Assembly: GCA_963759735.1 (NCBI GenBank)
Contig: CAVXAF010000001.1
Coordinates: forward strand, 512,679-576,678
Direction of reading: 5' to 3'
Length of the DNA: 64,000 nucleotides
Source of the DNA: Hyphomicrobium_A sp963759735
GTDB lineage: Bacteria > Pseudomonadota > Alphaproteobacteria > Rhizobiales > Hyphomicrobiaceae
In this document: one piece after another, positions 28,046 to 37,515 of the stretch
Position numbering within the stretch: the first letter of the stretch is position 1
How the letters are laid out: each line of letters starts with the position of its first letter
Translations under genes and position numbers: made by a program
The notes under the pieces: generated by a model
The model's input: the letters and a program-made list of their open reading frames with translations, nothing else
The model's database searches: none
Told to the model about the DNA's origin: nothing

Positions 28046-29139
28046 GTGGCGCATTCGCGAAAAAAAACAGTGACGGCGGCATCGGCTGATCGCAAGTCCT
28101 CCGACCGGCAGAAGCTCCTGGATCTCGCCCGCACGCTCACAGCCATGAAGCAGACTATGGCCGAATTGCTGCAAAGCAAGCAACAGCTCGCAAATCTGAA
28201 CAAGTGGTTCGAAGTGGCCCTGGATAATATGGGCCGTGGACTCTCCATGTTCGACCGCGATCAGCGGTTGGTCGTGTGCAACAAGCTCTATCGCGAAATC
28301 TACGGCCTTCCGAAGCGTCTCACTCGACCGGGGACTTCCCTTACCGCGTTGCTAGCTTTCCATGGGCGGCGGAAAAAAGGCGCCGACAAAGGTCGAGCGC
28401 TGGAGTCGCAAGATGCGTGGATTGCGGCACATCTCGCCAAACTTCGCCGCGGGGAGACCTTTGCCTACATTCAGGAGCTAGAGAACGGCACGACCGTGCA
28501 AGTCACCGGGCAGCCGCTTCCTGGCGGCGGCTGGGTCGACATCCAGGAAGACATCACGGAGAGACGCAAGTCCGAAGAGAAAATCACATGGCTGGCTCAT
28601 CACGATCCCCTGACGCGGGCAGCCAACCGCGTCCACTTTGGTCGTGAACTGGACCATGCGTTGCGCCATCTGCAACCTGGGTCCGGTGTGGCTGTTCACT
28701 GGATCGACCTCGACAAGTTCAAGCAAGTCAACGACACGCTGGGCCATCCGGTGGGCGATGCCTGCTGAAGAGTGTGGTTCGATCGCTACGGAAATGCGTT
28801 CGGGGTAATGACCTCGTGGCGCGCTTGGGCGGCGATGAGTTTGCGGTCATCCAGTCCGGCGCCAACACGGCGGAAGAAGCTAGCAGGCTTGCCGACCGGC
28901 TCATTGCAGCTATCAGCACGCCCAGGCAAGTGATGGGCCACTCGCTCATTGTGCGCGCCAGCATCGGAATTGCCTTGGCGCCGCGCGACGGGACCAACGC
29001 CCGCGAGCTGCTCCATAACGCAGATGTGGCGCTGTACGCAGCCAAGCGCGCGGGACGCGGCAACTCGCGCCTCTTTGATCGAGTAACGACAGCCCGGGTC
29101 CCCCTTGTCGAGGACTTCGCCGAATTGACCGGAGGCTAG
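28046..29139 (+). pseudogene. PAS-GGDEF diguanylate cyclase, one frameshift
   Basis: From GTG 28046: an N-terminal coiled coil (about 20-55), a PAS domain (NMGRGLSMFDRDQRLVVCNK, through VQVTGQPLPGGGWVDIQEDI), then a GGDEF domain. The frame breaks at about 28757 inside the GGDEF domain (VGDAC then stop). One extra base restores GDALLKSVVRSLRKCVRGND and the active motif LGGDEF. RxxD (RGND) lies five residues upstream of it. The frame ends at 29139 without an EAL domain, which related Hyphomicrobiales proteins of this layout often carry. A missing C in a short C run at 28755-28757 would explain the break. Soluble protein. Confidence 0.85.
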
Positions 29140-29218
29140 CGCGCAGGCACTCAGGCGGAACCAGCGGATAGACACCGCTTCGAGAGATGAGCGGTCAGCA
29201 TCGTCCCAGGTGCGTGCA

Positions 29219-29497
29219 TCATCTTCGCCTCCGCTCCAGGGGCACTACCTTGGCGTGGAGTTGTCGTTCTGCAGGCTCCAGAGTTGTTGCCCCCAGGGCG
29301 TCGAACGCGGCCTGCTGAAGACGCTTAAAGTCTCGCCCTCCACGCGCAACGGCATCTAATATTGCCGCCTCCATTTTGGCCCGGTCGTCGTGCGACACGC
29401 CTGCAACACCCAACTGAGCAGCGACCCACGCTGCCTCCAGGGCAGCGGTCATCAGGCCAATCGTATCGGTATCGTAGGGGGCAGCTTTGAACGGCAT
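29219..29497 (-). CDS. conserved small helical protein (92 aa)
   Basis: Soluble and helical, beginning MPFKAAPYDTDTIGLMTAAL with a central LEAAWVAAQLGV and MEAAILDAVARGG. I recall hypothetical proteins of this length and pattern (PYD.ET...T.ALEEAW) in Bradyrhizobium and relatives, but no function. It is convergent with the PAS-GGDEF gene and divergent from the polysaccharide operon at 29739. Confidence 0.6.
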   Translation of the reverse strand: MPFKAAPYDTDTIGLMTAALEAAWVAAQLGVAGVSHDDRAKMEAAILDAVARGGRDFKRLQQAAFDALGATTLEPAERQLHAKVVPLERRRR

Positions 29498-29738
29498 GCG
29501 GCCGATGCTAATCGCCGTTCATGAAGGGTTCGTGCTTGCGGCGCGCTTCCGGCCCTTTAGCACTTGAAGTTGGCGTGGCGCTTGCTGCGTTGCCTATCGC
29601 AAGGATCGCGAAGCGCAATCAACCGGCGTGGCGGGCGATGACAAGCAATTCGCAATTTCCATAAAATTGCGACCGTCCTCATAATCGGACCGAGAGGCGC
29701 GCGTGATAACCGAGGAGTAACCCTCGAGGCGCCCAACA

Positions 29739-31028
29739 ATGACAAGATTTACTGGCATCCGATCGATCTTCAGCACGCGCGGCGTGCGCATAGCAGCAGC
29801 ACTGGCGCTTATCGGAGCGGGCTTGTGGGCCTTCGCACCCTACGTCGCCTACCGCGTTTCGTCTTCGGCATTTGTCAACTCAGAGATCAGTCGCGTTCGC
29901 GCGCCGATTGAGGGGTATCTCTCCACCGAGCTGCCGAGGAAGGGCAAGTTCATAGATCTTGCTTCCACGTTGACACTCATCAAATCAGATTCTGCCGACC
30001 GGCGCCGGCTCCTGGACCTTGAAGGTCAGCAGGCCGAGGCGAACGAACGCGCCGCACTCGCTCGGAAGCAACTTATGGATATCGCGGAATTGGATCGTGA
30101 ACTCGAGCAGCGCCTGCGGGCGTATCGCGGTGGGTCGATCGAACGACTGGGTCTTGAGATCAAGGAAGCGGAGGCGGAGAGTACCGGCTGCCTCGCAGAG
30201 GTTCTGCAAAGACGCGACATCGGAACGCGCATGCAAGGCCTCGCAAAATTGGGTACCACCTCGCAAATTCGTTCGGCAGAAGCTTTGGCCAAGCAAGAGG
30301 CGACTGCTGCCCTGTGCCAGATGGCCGCCGCACGTGTCGAGCGCTTGAAGGCTGAATTGAGTTCGCTGCGAAATGGCGTCTATCTACGTGACGCAAGCAA
30401 CGACGTTCCCTACTCGCAACAGCAGCGTGAGCGGCTTTTTCTACGCCGTCAGGAGCTGGAAACCGAAGCGCACAGGGAAAGTGCCCGCGCGCTACAGCTT
30501 AGGGCGGACATCGCGGAAGAACGCAGTCGCGTGCAGCGCCTAACGCAATACAAGTTCGATCTTCCCCCGGACCATGTCGTTTGGTCGGTCCCGGCTAGCC
30601 CCGGGTCGGCCGTGACCCAGGGCCAGACCGTCATCGATTTTGCCGATTGCGACAACAGGTTCGTAGCGGTCGAACTGCCGGAGCGCGAATTCGAGACGAT
30701 CAAGCCCGGCGATACTGCATCCGTGCGTCTGATCGGCAGTGATGTCTGGCGGCAAGGCATCGTTCGGCAGGTACGGGGCTCAGCCGCCCACGAAGACGAG
30801 CGGCTCCTCGCGGCGCAGGTTCCTGTTCCCACGCGAGGCAATATCACCGTTGAGGTCAGCTTGCCGCGCGAAGGCGCGCAGACCATCGGCAGCAATTTCT
30901 GCGACATCGGTCGCTTAGCCGACGTGCGCTTCGAACGCTCGTCTCCGGCCATCATGGAAACGGCAAGCGGGCTCTTTTGGTCGTTCGTCGACCTCTTCCG
31001 GCCGGCTGTGAAGGTAGCGAGCCAGTAA
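29739..31028 (+). CDS. Alg44/HlyD-like periplasmic adaptor of a polysaccharide synthase
   Basis: 429 residues. One N-terminal membrane span (IAAALALIGAGLWAFAPYVA) is followed by a split barrel-sandwich domain (RVRAPIEGYLSTELPRKGKF and, after the hairpin, VWSVPASPGSAVTQGQTVID). A long coiled coil lies between (about 85-270), and a beta domain follows (ERLLAAQVPVPTRGNITVEV). No N-terminal PilZ, unlike Pseudomonas Alg44. The stop is one base before the GTG of the BcsA-like glycosyltransferase, so the two are coupled. It likely bridges the inner-membrane synthase to an exit route. No outer-membrane porin gene is visible here. Confidence 0.82.
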   Translation: MTRFTGIRSIFSTRGVRIAAALALIGAGLWAFAPYVAYRVSSSAFVNSEISRVRAPIEGYLSTELPRKGKFIDLASTLTLIKSDSADRRRLLDLEGQQAEANERAALARKQLMDIAELDRELEQRLRAYRGGSIERLGLEIKEAEAESTGCLAEVLQRRDIGTRMQGLAKLGTTSQIRSAEALAKQEATAALCQMAAARVERLKAELSSLRNGVYLRDASNDVPYSQQQRERLFLRRQELETEAHRESARALQLRADIAEERSRVQRLTQYKFDLPPDHVVWSVPASPGSAVTQGQTVIDFADCDNRFVAVELPEREFETIKPGDTASVRLIGSDVWRQGIVRQVRGSAAHEDERLLAAQVPVPTRGNITVEVSLPREGAQTIGSNFCDIGRLADVRFERSSPAIMETASGLFWSFVDLFRPAVKVASQ

Positions 31029-31029
31029 C

Positions 31030-33148
31030 GTGCTGTTCGATGCCCCGCTGCTCGAGATCCTTGCTCCTATCCTGCTCGTCGTGGGGGCCATTTACGTACT
31101 GGGGCCGGTGCTGCCGATAGCCCGCCCGTGGGCGCGTATTGCGGTCTTTGCGGCAGTCTGGCTGGTGGTCGGCTGGTACTTACACTGGCGGTTCTTTACG
31201 ACCGTTCTGCCCGCCGACGGTCCCTGGTACGAAGTCGGGTGGATATGGTTTTGCTTTACCGTCGAGCTGTTGGCTATCGGCGATGCACTGATCCTCTACA
31301 TCGTCTTTCTACGCAAGCGCGACCGGAGCGCTGAGGCGGACGTCCATGAGGCGCGGCTGCGGTCGATGCCGTCCCAGAGCCATCCTTGGGTCGACGTCTA
31401 CATCGCGACGTACGACGAGCAGCTCGATGTCTTGGAAAAGACCATCGTCGGCGCTCTTTGCCTCGACTACCCGAATTTCCATGTGTGGGTTCTCGATGAC
31501 GGACGCAGGCCCTGGCTGAAGGAATTTTGTGAGGCGAAGGGTGTGGGGTACATCACCCGCCCCGACAACGCGCACGCAAAGGCCGGCAATATCAATCACG
31601 CATTGGCGCGGACGAACGCCGAATATTTTGCGCTGTTCGATGCCGACTTCATCGTGCAGCGCAATTTTCTCATGCGCACGATGGGTTTCTTCGCCGATCC
31701 GTCCATAGGCATCGTGCAGGTCCCGCACACGTTTTACAATAATGACCCGATGCAGACCAATCTTGCCCTTGCGCAAGACGCTTCCCGACGACCAGCGCTT
31801 CTTTTTCGAAGCCATCATGCCAAGTCGAGATGCATGGGACGCCGCCTTCTGCTGCGGCTCGAACTCGGTAACACGTCGCGCGGCGATGCGCTCGATAGGA
31901 GACGCACTGCCGACGCAGTCCATCACCGAAGACATGCTGCTCACCTTGATGCTACTGCGCAACGGTTACATAACGCGCTACCTGTGCGAGCCACTTGCCT
32001 TCGGATTGGCACCGGAAGGCATCCAAGCCTTTTTCATCCAAAGAAGCCGCTGGGCACGCGGCGCAATGCAGATCCTCTATCTGGCTGCCGGTCCGCTGGG
32101 CAAAGGCCTGACGTTCATGCAGCGCTTGCTATTCCTGCCGACGCATTGGCTCACCCAAAGTATGACGTTCTTCCTGGCAAGCGTTGTTCCGCTCGTCTTT
32201 CTGTGGACAGGCGTCTTGCCGATGGTGAACGTCACCATCGAGGGCTTTCTCTACTACCTCGTACCCATGGTCTTGGCGATGGTCGGCGGCATCTGCCTTT
32301 ATGCGCCAAAGGAATACTTTCCCCTGGCGGTCCAGGTGCTGGGCACCTTTCAGAGCTTCAAGATATTGCCTAGCCTGTTGCTCACTCTTCTCAAGCCCTC
32401 TGGTCTCAAGTTCAAGGTCACGCCGAAGGGCAAGGCGGCAAGGACGGCGGGCTACGATAGGAGAGTTTTTTGGACGGCTGCAACCCTTTTGGTGCTCACC
32501 GCGGCCGGCATACTTATCAACGTCCTTCCCGAATGGCGCATCATTTCTGAATCAGCTCTGATCCCTGTCGTGGCGATTTGGGCCATCTACAATATCGTGG
32601 TGCTTTTCCTCGTCTGCATGTTGTCGCTGCAGGGGATTGGCAAGCGCGTCGAAGAACGCTTCGCGGGTGATGAACCCGTCTGGATCGTTGGGCCGGGCGA
32701 AGCGCGACGGATGGGACGCCTCAAGGACATTTCGCTGTCAGGCGCGGGTCTGCTCATGAAGCAGGATGAATCAGACGTCGGCCAAGTCGGTCAGACGCTC
32801 AAGGTCTTCGTGACGGAGGTCGGCTTGATACCTGGCTACATCGCTCGGCAGGGCAAGAAATTCCTTGGAGTTAGATTCATCTTGGAACCGGGGGTGGAAC
32901 GCGATCTGCTGATCCGCAAGCTCTTTACCTCCGGTCTCGTCGCAACGACCGTGAGTGCCACGGCCTGGTCGGCTACGACGGCCATCCTCAAAAGCATCTG
33001 GTCGGCGCCCACTGCCCCACGCGAGGCGGCCGGCGCAGTGATTGTCAAAGAAGCGGTTGCCCCTGCAAAGCTCGCGGCTCAGAGTTCTACTCGTTCCTCC
33101 TCGTGCAGCGTTGAACGACTGGAGCGATCTCGCGATCCAGCGGCGTGA
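31030..33148 (+). pseudogene. BcsA-like GT2 polysaccharide synthase with C-terminal PilZ, one frameshift
   Basis: Inner-membrane processive glycosyltransferase. N-terminal spans (to about 100) precede the catalytic domain with VDVYIATYDEQLDVL, VLDDGRRPW and DADFIVQRNFLMR. Near 31775 the frame shifts by one base and continues from LPDDQRFFFEAIMPSRD. It then shows CGSNSVTRR, the TED motif SITEDMLLTLML, the QxxRW motif QRSRWARGAMQI, four or more membrane spans, and a PilZ domain (RVEER, then DISLSGAGLLM, FLGVRF). All catalytic and cyclic-di-GMP-binding motifs survive in the restored product of about 705 residues. Chain type (cellulose-like or other) is not determined; a GH5 glycanase follows, as in many cellulose loci. 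Confidence 0.85.
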
Positions 33149-33181
33149 GGTCGCCTGAGCCTCGGTTAACCTGGTTGATGC

Positions 33182-34267
33182 ATGGCTTCGCGGAACATCG
33201 CGTACCGGCCGATTGACCTCCAACTTACGAGGCGCTCCTTGGTGGGCGGCGCCCTGGCAATAGCCGCCGGGGGGATCGGGTCGCGGGCATCACACGCCGC
33301 TCGCGAAAGATTAATGTTTGCAGGTGTCAATCTCGCTGGAGGTGAATTTGGCCAGCTCCCGGGCACGTATGGCACCGAGTACATTTACCCCGCACCGGCG
33401 GACATCGACTACTACGCGACGCTCGGTTTCAACCTCATCCGCGTGCCGTTCCGCTGGGAGCGATTGCAGCCAACCTTAGGCGCGCCTTTCGCAAGCAGCG
33501 ACCATGCCGGCCTCGCTGCGGCCGTTGATTACGCAGTTGCCAGAGGCCTGCACGTCATCCTGGACACACACAACTATGCGCGACGTCGGGTGGCCGCCGA
33601 TGGCTGGGCCTCAGACCATCTCATCGGATCAAAACTCGTACCCACCTCGGCGTTCACCGATTTCTGCGCGCGACTTGCCGAAGCTTTCCAGGGCACTCCA
33701 GGGGTGATCTTCGGCCTTATGAATGAGCCCTGGGGGATCGCGCCTGAGGACTGGCTGGCCATTGCCAACGAGGGTATCGGGGCTCTTCGCCGCGGAGGGG
33801 CGGGTCAACTGGTTCTCGTGCCGGGCGTTGCCTACACGGGCGCACATTCCTGGAACTCGGCGCGCAACACCGTCATGGGCAACGTCGTCGATCCCGCAAA
33901 CAATTTTGCCTTCGAGGTGCATCAGTATTTCGACCCGGACTCTTCCGGGACGTCATCGACAGCGGTCGGGACCAGCATCGGATCGGAGCGTTTAGAGGCC
34001 TTCCAGCAATGGTGCCGTAAACGCCGCTGTAAGGCATTTCTCGGTGAATTCGCTGCCGGCGCGGACCCCACCTCGCTGGCGGCTTTGAATGACATATGCC
34101 GTACGCTCGAGGCCAACGCGGACGTTTGGCTCGGCTGGGCGGCCTGGGCCGGCGGTGAGTGGTGGCCGGAGAATTACATCTTCTCGCTGGAGCCTGCAAA
34201 AGACGGACGAATGCGTCCACAGACACGCGTTCTTGCAGGCTTTGCGCAACACACGACAGCGAAGTGA
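33182..34267 (+). CDS. exported GH5-family glycanase (endoglucanase-like)
   Basis: 361 residues. A Tat-type signal (TRRSLVGGALAIAAGGIGS) is followed by a (beta/alpha)8 glycoside hydrolase family 5 domain. Residues seen are the substrate-site DTHNY, the acid/base glutamate in FGLMNEPWG and the nucleophile glutamate in AFLGEFA, with FEVHQYFD and WLGWAAWAGG in the active-site wall. It lies 33 bp downstream of the BcsA-like synthase. By analogy with BcsZ/CelC it would trim or release nascent beta-glucan in the periplasm. The gene is intact although its synthase partner is frameshifted. Confidence 0.9.
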   Translation: MASRNIAYRPIDLQLTRRSLVGGALAIAAGGIGSRASHAARERLMFAGVNLAGGEFGQLPGTYGTEYIYPAPADIDYYATLGFNLIRVPFRWERLQPTLGAPFASSDHAGLAAAVDYAVARGLHVILDTHNYARRRVAADGWASDHLIGSKLVPTSAFTDFCARLAEAFQGTPGVIFGLMNEPWGIAPEDWLAIANEGIGALRRGGAGQLVLVPGVAYTGAHSWNSARNTVMGNVVDPANNFAFEVHQYFDPDSSGTSSTAVGTSIGSERLEAFQQWCRKRRCKAFLGEFAAGADPTSLAALNDICRTLEANADVWLGWAAWAGGEWWPENYIFSLEPAKDGRMRPQTRVLAGFAQHTTAK

Positions 34268-34958
34268 ATATGCAGTATACAGGCTTTGGGCTATCGCTGA
34301 GGAAAGTCGACTGGCCGGCTACGGCCTCCACCTCACCGATCCTGCTGCAATCGACGACGCTCGAGGACATCGCTGCCGTCGCAACCCAGTGTGCGAACAT
34401 CTGCGCATCGACGACTAAGGGATTATATATTAGCGCCCCGCTTGTCGATAACTCACCAATTAGCGGACGGACCGTCGACTACTCGCGAAGTGAAAACAGA
34501 CCATGACGGCATAGTGGTTTTATTGCTTCCTCCGGTCGTTCTGGCACTGAAGGTCGTGAATTTTTTCTGGTTGAGCGTGCCAGATGTGGCGCGCGTCATC
34601 GGTTTGGAATTACGGCCGCCCGCGCCGGTTTCTTGATCGACGAGGTACGAAGCTGAGCCCATTCCCACCTCTCCGAGTTTTGGCATGGCCGCCGCTGGCG
34701 GCTGCACGGTGCCGGCAAACGCTCAGCAACCTCGCGGAGAAAGCGCTAACTCCTCTAGCTAAACAAGGCGAGCACTGGCGCAGGTGGGCCTGGTGGCGCC
34801 GCTGTCGCCATCGCGATCGCGATCGCGATCGCGATCAGCGCACGGAACACTTGCCCGCTGTGACAGTTGTCCCATCAGTTCCTCGTCGCACTGCAAACTT
34901 AACAAGGGCGAGGAGCTTCAAAACGCGCGCACAGCAAAAATAACAAGGAGGAAAGGCA
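34268..34958. other. intergenic region with a short tandem repeat
   Basis: Short open frames at 34270-34506 and 34391-34636 are not convincing. The most notable feature is the GCGATC tandem repeat at 34813-34836, listed separately. The 3' end contains the leader and AGGAGG ribosome binding site of the next gene. Confidence 0.4.
34813..34836. repeat. (GCGATC)4 tandem repeat
   Basis: Four perfect copies of a 6-bp unit, preceded by a partial atc and followed by agcg. Each junction also creates the palindrome CGATCG, so the tract contains clustered GATC and CGATCG sites. It lies in non-coding DNA about 120 bp before a secreted-protein gene. A chance low-complexity tract or slippage hotspot is the simplest reading. 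Confidence 0.85.
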
Positions 34959-35237
34959 ATGAAACGTCCCATTTTAGCCATCGCAGCATTGACGATAATC
35001 GGTTGCACGGGCGCGTACGCCGCAGACGAAAAGGTGGATACAAAGGCTCCCGGTACGGAGGCCACAGAGGCCATGGGCAGCCAAGTCCCGACGATGAAGG
35101 GTGATTGTGCGACCAACGCAAAGGTGGACACGAAGGCGCCCGGCACAGAGGCGACGGAAGCCATGAGCAAAGAGGTTCCGACAATGAAGACTGCGGACGC
35201 CTCGGACTGCGCTGACCAAACTGGTAACGGCAAGTAG
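34959..35237 (+). CDS. small secreted protein made of two tandem repeats
   Basis: 92 residues: a signal peptide (MKRPILAIAALTIIGCTGAY, cleaved near AYA-AD) and two near-identical units KVDTKAPGTEATEAM, each followed by x(2-3)VPTMK. A short acidic tail with cysteine follows (CADQTGNGK). The start is fixed by AGGAGG about 10 bases upstream, and a strong terminator lies 10 bp after the stop. No known family. The repeats suggest a duplicated binding or structural unit in the periplasm. Confidence 0.75.
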   Translation: MKRPILAIAALTIIGCTGAYAADEKVDTKAPGTEATEAMGSQVPTMKGDCATNAKVDTKAPGTEATEAMSKEVPTMKTADASDCADQTGNGK

Positions 35238-35246
35238 CCGCACGAA

Positions 35247-35271
35247 GCCTCGCCTGAAGGGCGAGGCTTTT
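35247..35271 (+). terminator. intrinsic terminator
   Basis: Hairpin gcctcgcc (35247-35254), 5-base loop, ggcgaggc (35260-35267), then tttt. It follows the tandem-repeat secreted-protein gene. Confidence 0.85.
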
Positions 35272-35297
35272 CACATCATTGAGGTGCGCGCGAGACG

Positions 35298-35772
35298 ATG
35301 CTTACCGACCAGATGTTTTTTCAGAGTTGGAACGAGATATTCGCACGGTCGTGGTCGGCGGCCTCGCCTATATGGCTTTGATTTTTTCTCCGCGCATATC
35401 CTGGAAGCGCACGCTTGCGAAGCGCAATGCTTTCGATAGTGTTGACGGTCGCTTTGGGATCGACGCTTTCAGCCATCCTTCCGGACCAGTCTATTGCGCT
35501 TGCCAAAGGGGCGGCTGCGCTCGCTGTGCTGATCTTCCTGCAGTCGTGGTGAGCTTCCTCTCGGTGCGCTAGAAACTCTTCCGCCGATTTCGGCCTCTAG
35601 CCCTTTCGTACTTGGAAACTGCCGATCTGACGCGATGCGCGAGGAAAGGATCACGGGAGAGGCGGTTCTGAATGCCATACGCGCGAGCGGAGGACTCCGC
35701 ATCGAGGAAGTGCGCAGCGTCGTCCTCGAAAGCGACGGCACTATCAGCGTTTCTCTGCAGAGGTGTCATGAG
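35298..35772 (+). pseudogene. decayed DUF421 membrane protein gene
   Basis: Pieces of one DUF421-family (YetF-like) protein appear in successive frames. In order they are MLTDQMFFQSWNEIFA from ATG 35298, VVGGLAYMALIF with RISWKRTLAKRNAFD, SIVLTVALGSTLSAILPDQS through ALAVLIFLQSW, and VVSFLSVR. Last comes the C-terminal domain DAMREERITGEAVLNAIRAS and VRSVVLESDGTIS. The usual protein is about 150-230 residues with two to three spans and this C-terminal domain. At least three indels break it. It is immediately followed by a second decayed gene. Confidence 0.8.
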
Positions 35773-36105
35773 CTATTCGAGGTTCGGGACCATGATCCTT
35801 ACCGCCACAGTCGCTATGTTCGGACTAATGTACCTCAATACGTATGCGTTCGAACACGTTTGGTTCAGCCAAACGCGCATGTGGATGGGGTTGCTCATGG
35901 GAGCGGTCATGACCGCCCTGATGCTAGCTTTCATGTTCCAAATGTATCCGAGCCGAAACCACATTCGCGATCATCGCATGCGAAAGCTGCAGACAAGATC
36001 ATAGAGGCTCAGGTCAAGGAAATCGCCGAAATGGAGCAGTTGATCGACAAACTGCAAGCCCACCCGGTGCTAAAGGGAAGTCCTGATCTTGCGCCAACAC
36101 AATAG
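35768..36105 (+). pseudogene. decayed DUF305-type membrane protein, internally deleted
   Basis: From ATG 35768 the frame gives MSYSRFGTMILTATVAMFGL, MYLNTYAFEHVWFSQTRMWM and GLLMGAVMTALMLAFMFQMY, the N-terminal spans typical of a DUF305-containing membrane protein, and stops at 36004. A neighbouring frame then gives ADKIIEAQVKEIAEMEQLI to 36105, the end of a DUF305 domain. The central DUF305 part with its conserved MIPHH-type segment is missing. The gene has therefore lost its middle and its frame. It partly overlaps the DUF421 remnant. Confidence 0.65.
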
Positions 36106-36636
36106 GGGCGAGCGGGCTATTGATGTCGGCCTCATCGAGGGAATGACCGGCCTAGCTATAAAAGCGAAAGAAATTGGGCGCCACCGTTCAGATAACCATC
36201 AGCAGCTGAGGCAGGATATTCTATGCGTTAGGTACCCTTCCGCACTGACTCGGCTGCTGACGCATTTCGCCTAGTGGGGTGGTTGCCGAGAAACGAAAAC
36301 CCGCTGAGGTTATAGGCGGGCGCTATGGAAGAACGAGCAATTCCAGCTTGGCTGGACGCCCCCGGCGCTAGCCTCTCCGATTCCAGCACGACGCAACTGC
36401 TCGGACTGGAAGTCTTTCGCCAGTCGACGATGCTCGGGTTATCGAAGCCTTCGGGTTGGCGACGCTGGCCTTCCTACTGCTCATTCCGCTTGTCGGCGGG
36501 CCGGCGGCGGGGCGCGACGGTCCGATAGCCGCCGTCAGCATGCCGATTGCTACGGGCCAGAAGCCGGCTCCCGGCAAAGCAGCGCGCTACTGTCCGCTAC
36601 GGGCAAATACCTCGGGCGGCGTTCCAGTGCGCCCTG
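36106..36636. other. intergenic debris, no supported gene
   Basis: A short hydrophobic frame (LATLAFLLLIPLVGG, about 36452-36500) may be a relic of a membrane protein but cannot be assigned. Nothing else is seen. Confidence 0.35.
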
Positions 36637-36965
36637 CTATGCTGTGACTAATGAGTATCGGTGCTGTAGTGGACCCATGTTGATCGGCAGCCGCCATCCT
36701 TTGATCAGTCCATAGACGGCCGGAATGACTATGAGGGTGAGCATCGTCGATGAGACCATGCCGCCGATCATCGGCATGGCGATGCGCTGCATGACTCGGA
36801 GCCAGCCGCGGTGCTCCACATGATGGGTAACAGGCCGGCCATGATGGCGACCACGGTCATCATCTTGGGTCGCACGCGTTCGACTGCGCCGACCATAATG
36901 GCCTCCTGGAGATCGGCCCTTGTGAATGGGCGTCCCTGCTGACGGCAGCGCTCACGGATGTCTTC
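36637..36965 (-). pseudogene. C-terminal remnant of a CusA/CzcA-type RND efflux permease
   Basis: Only the last 105 or so residues remain. RPFTRADLQEAIMVGAVERV and MMTVVAIMAGLLPIMW break after AAGSE near 36802 and continue in another frame as VMQRIAMPMIGGMVSSTMLT and LIVIPAVYGLIKGWRLP. A missing G after GAG would restore GSEVMQR. The intact protein has over 1000 residues. The 5' side stops where an IS1182-type transposase fragment on the opposite strand begins, suggesting insertion or deletion at about 36965. Confidence 0.85.
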
Positions 36966-37292
36966 GGCCGCGTGTCCATCTGCACGCTCAAGCCCCAATG
37001 CACAACGGCGGCCTCCCGCAAGGTGTCGCGCGACATCGACGAGGACGTACGCGATCAGGTCCGTGCGCTCGCCGACACCGAGGCCTTCCAGGTCTCGCGC
37101 CGCGAGCGCAAGAAGGTCGAGATGCGGTTCGCACACATGAAGCGCATCCACAGGCTCGCCCGCTTACGCCTGCGCGGCCTGTCGGGGGCGAAGGATGAGG
37201 GGCTGCTCACCGCGACGGCGCAGAACCTGAGGCGGCTGGCGAAGCTCCTCTGCCGATCGCCACCGCGTGAAGCGACTGCGTGTGCAGCGTAG
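36966..37292 (+). mobile_element. C-terminal fragment of an IS1182-type transposase
   Basis: The frame gives CTLKPQCTTAASRKVSRDID, EAFQVSRRERKKVEMRFAHM and LRLRGLSGAKDEGLLTATAQ, ending at 37292. This is the conserved C-terminal part of IS1182-family DDE transposases, including the catalytic glutamate region (KKVEMRFAHMKR). The N-terminal two thirds are missing, so it is inactive. It abuts the RND permease remnant on its left. No clear terminal inverted repeat was recognised on the right. Confidence 0.8.
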
Positions 37293-37515
37293 GCGTCCAG
37301 TAGCGTCAAGCGTTGGTGCCGATGCGTCGACGCCGCTGCCCAAACTGGGCGGCGGAACCGCGAAGCCGGCGAAAAATCAGAGCCGAGCCAAGCGACCGAA
37401 GCCGCGCGAGTTCTGCAACACATTTCGGCTACAGCGGACGTGGCGGGCGATGAGTCCGCGCGGCTTAAGTAGTACCGCCGACTTCCGCAACTGGGATAGA
37501 GCGGCGCATGGTGCG

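Noticed and set aside
34809..34836. GCGATC repeats considered as a CRISPR or VNTR array
   Set aside because: The unit is only 6 bp with no spacers. No cas genes are anywhere in the window.
36325..36528. 68-codon plus-strand frame
   Set aside because: Weak composition and no family. A short hydrophobic stretch lies in a different frame, so this is probably debris.
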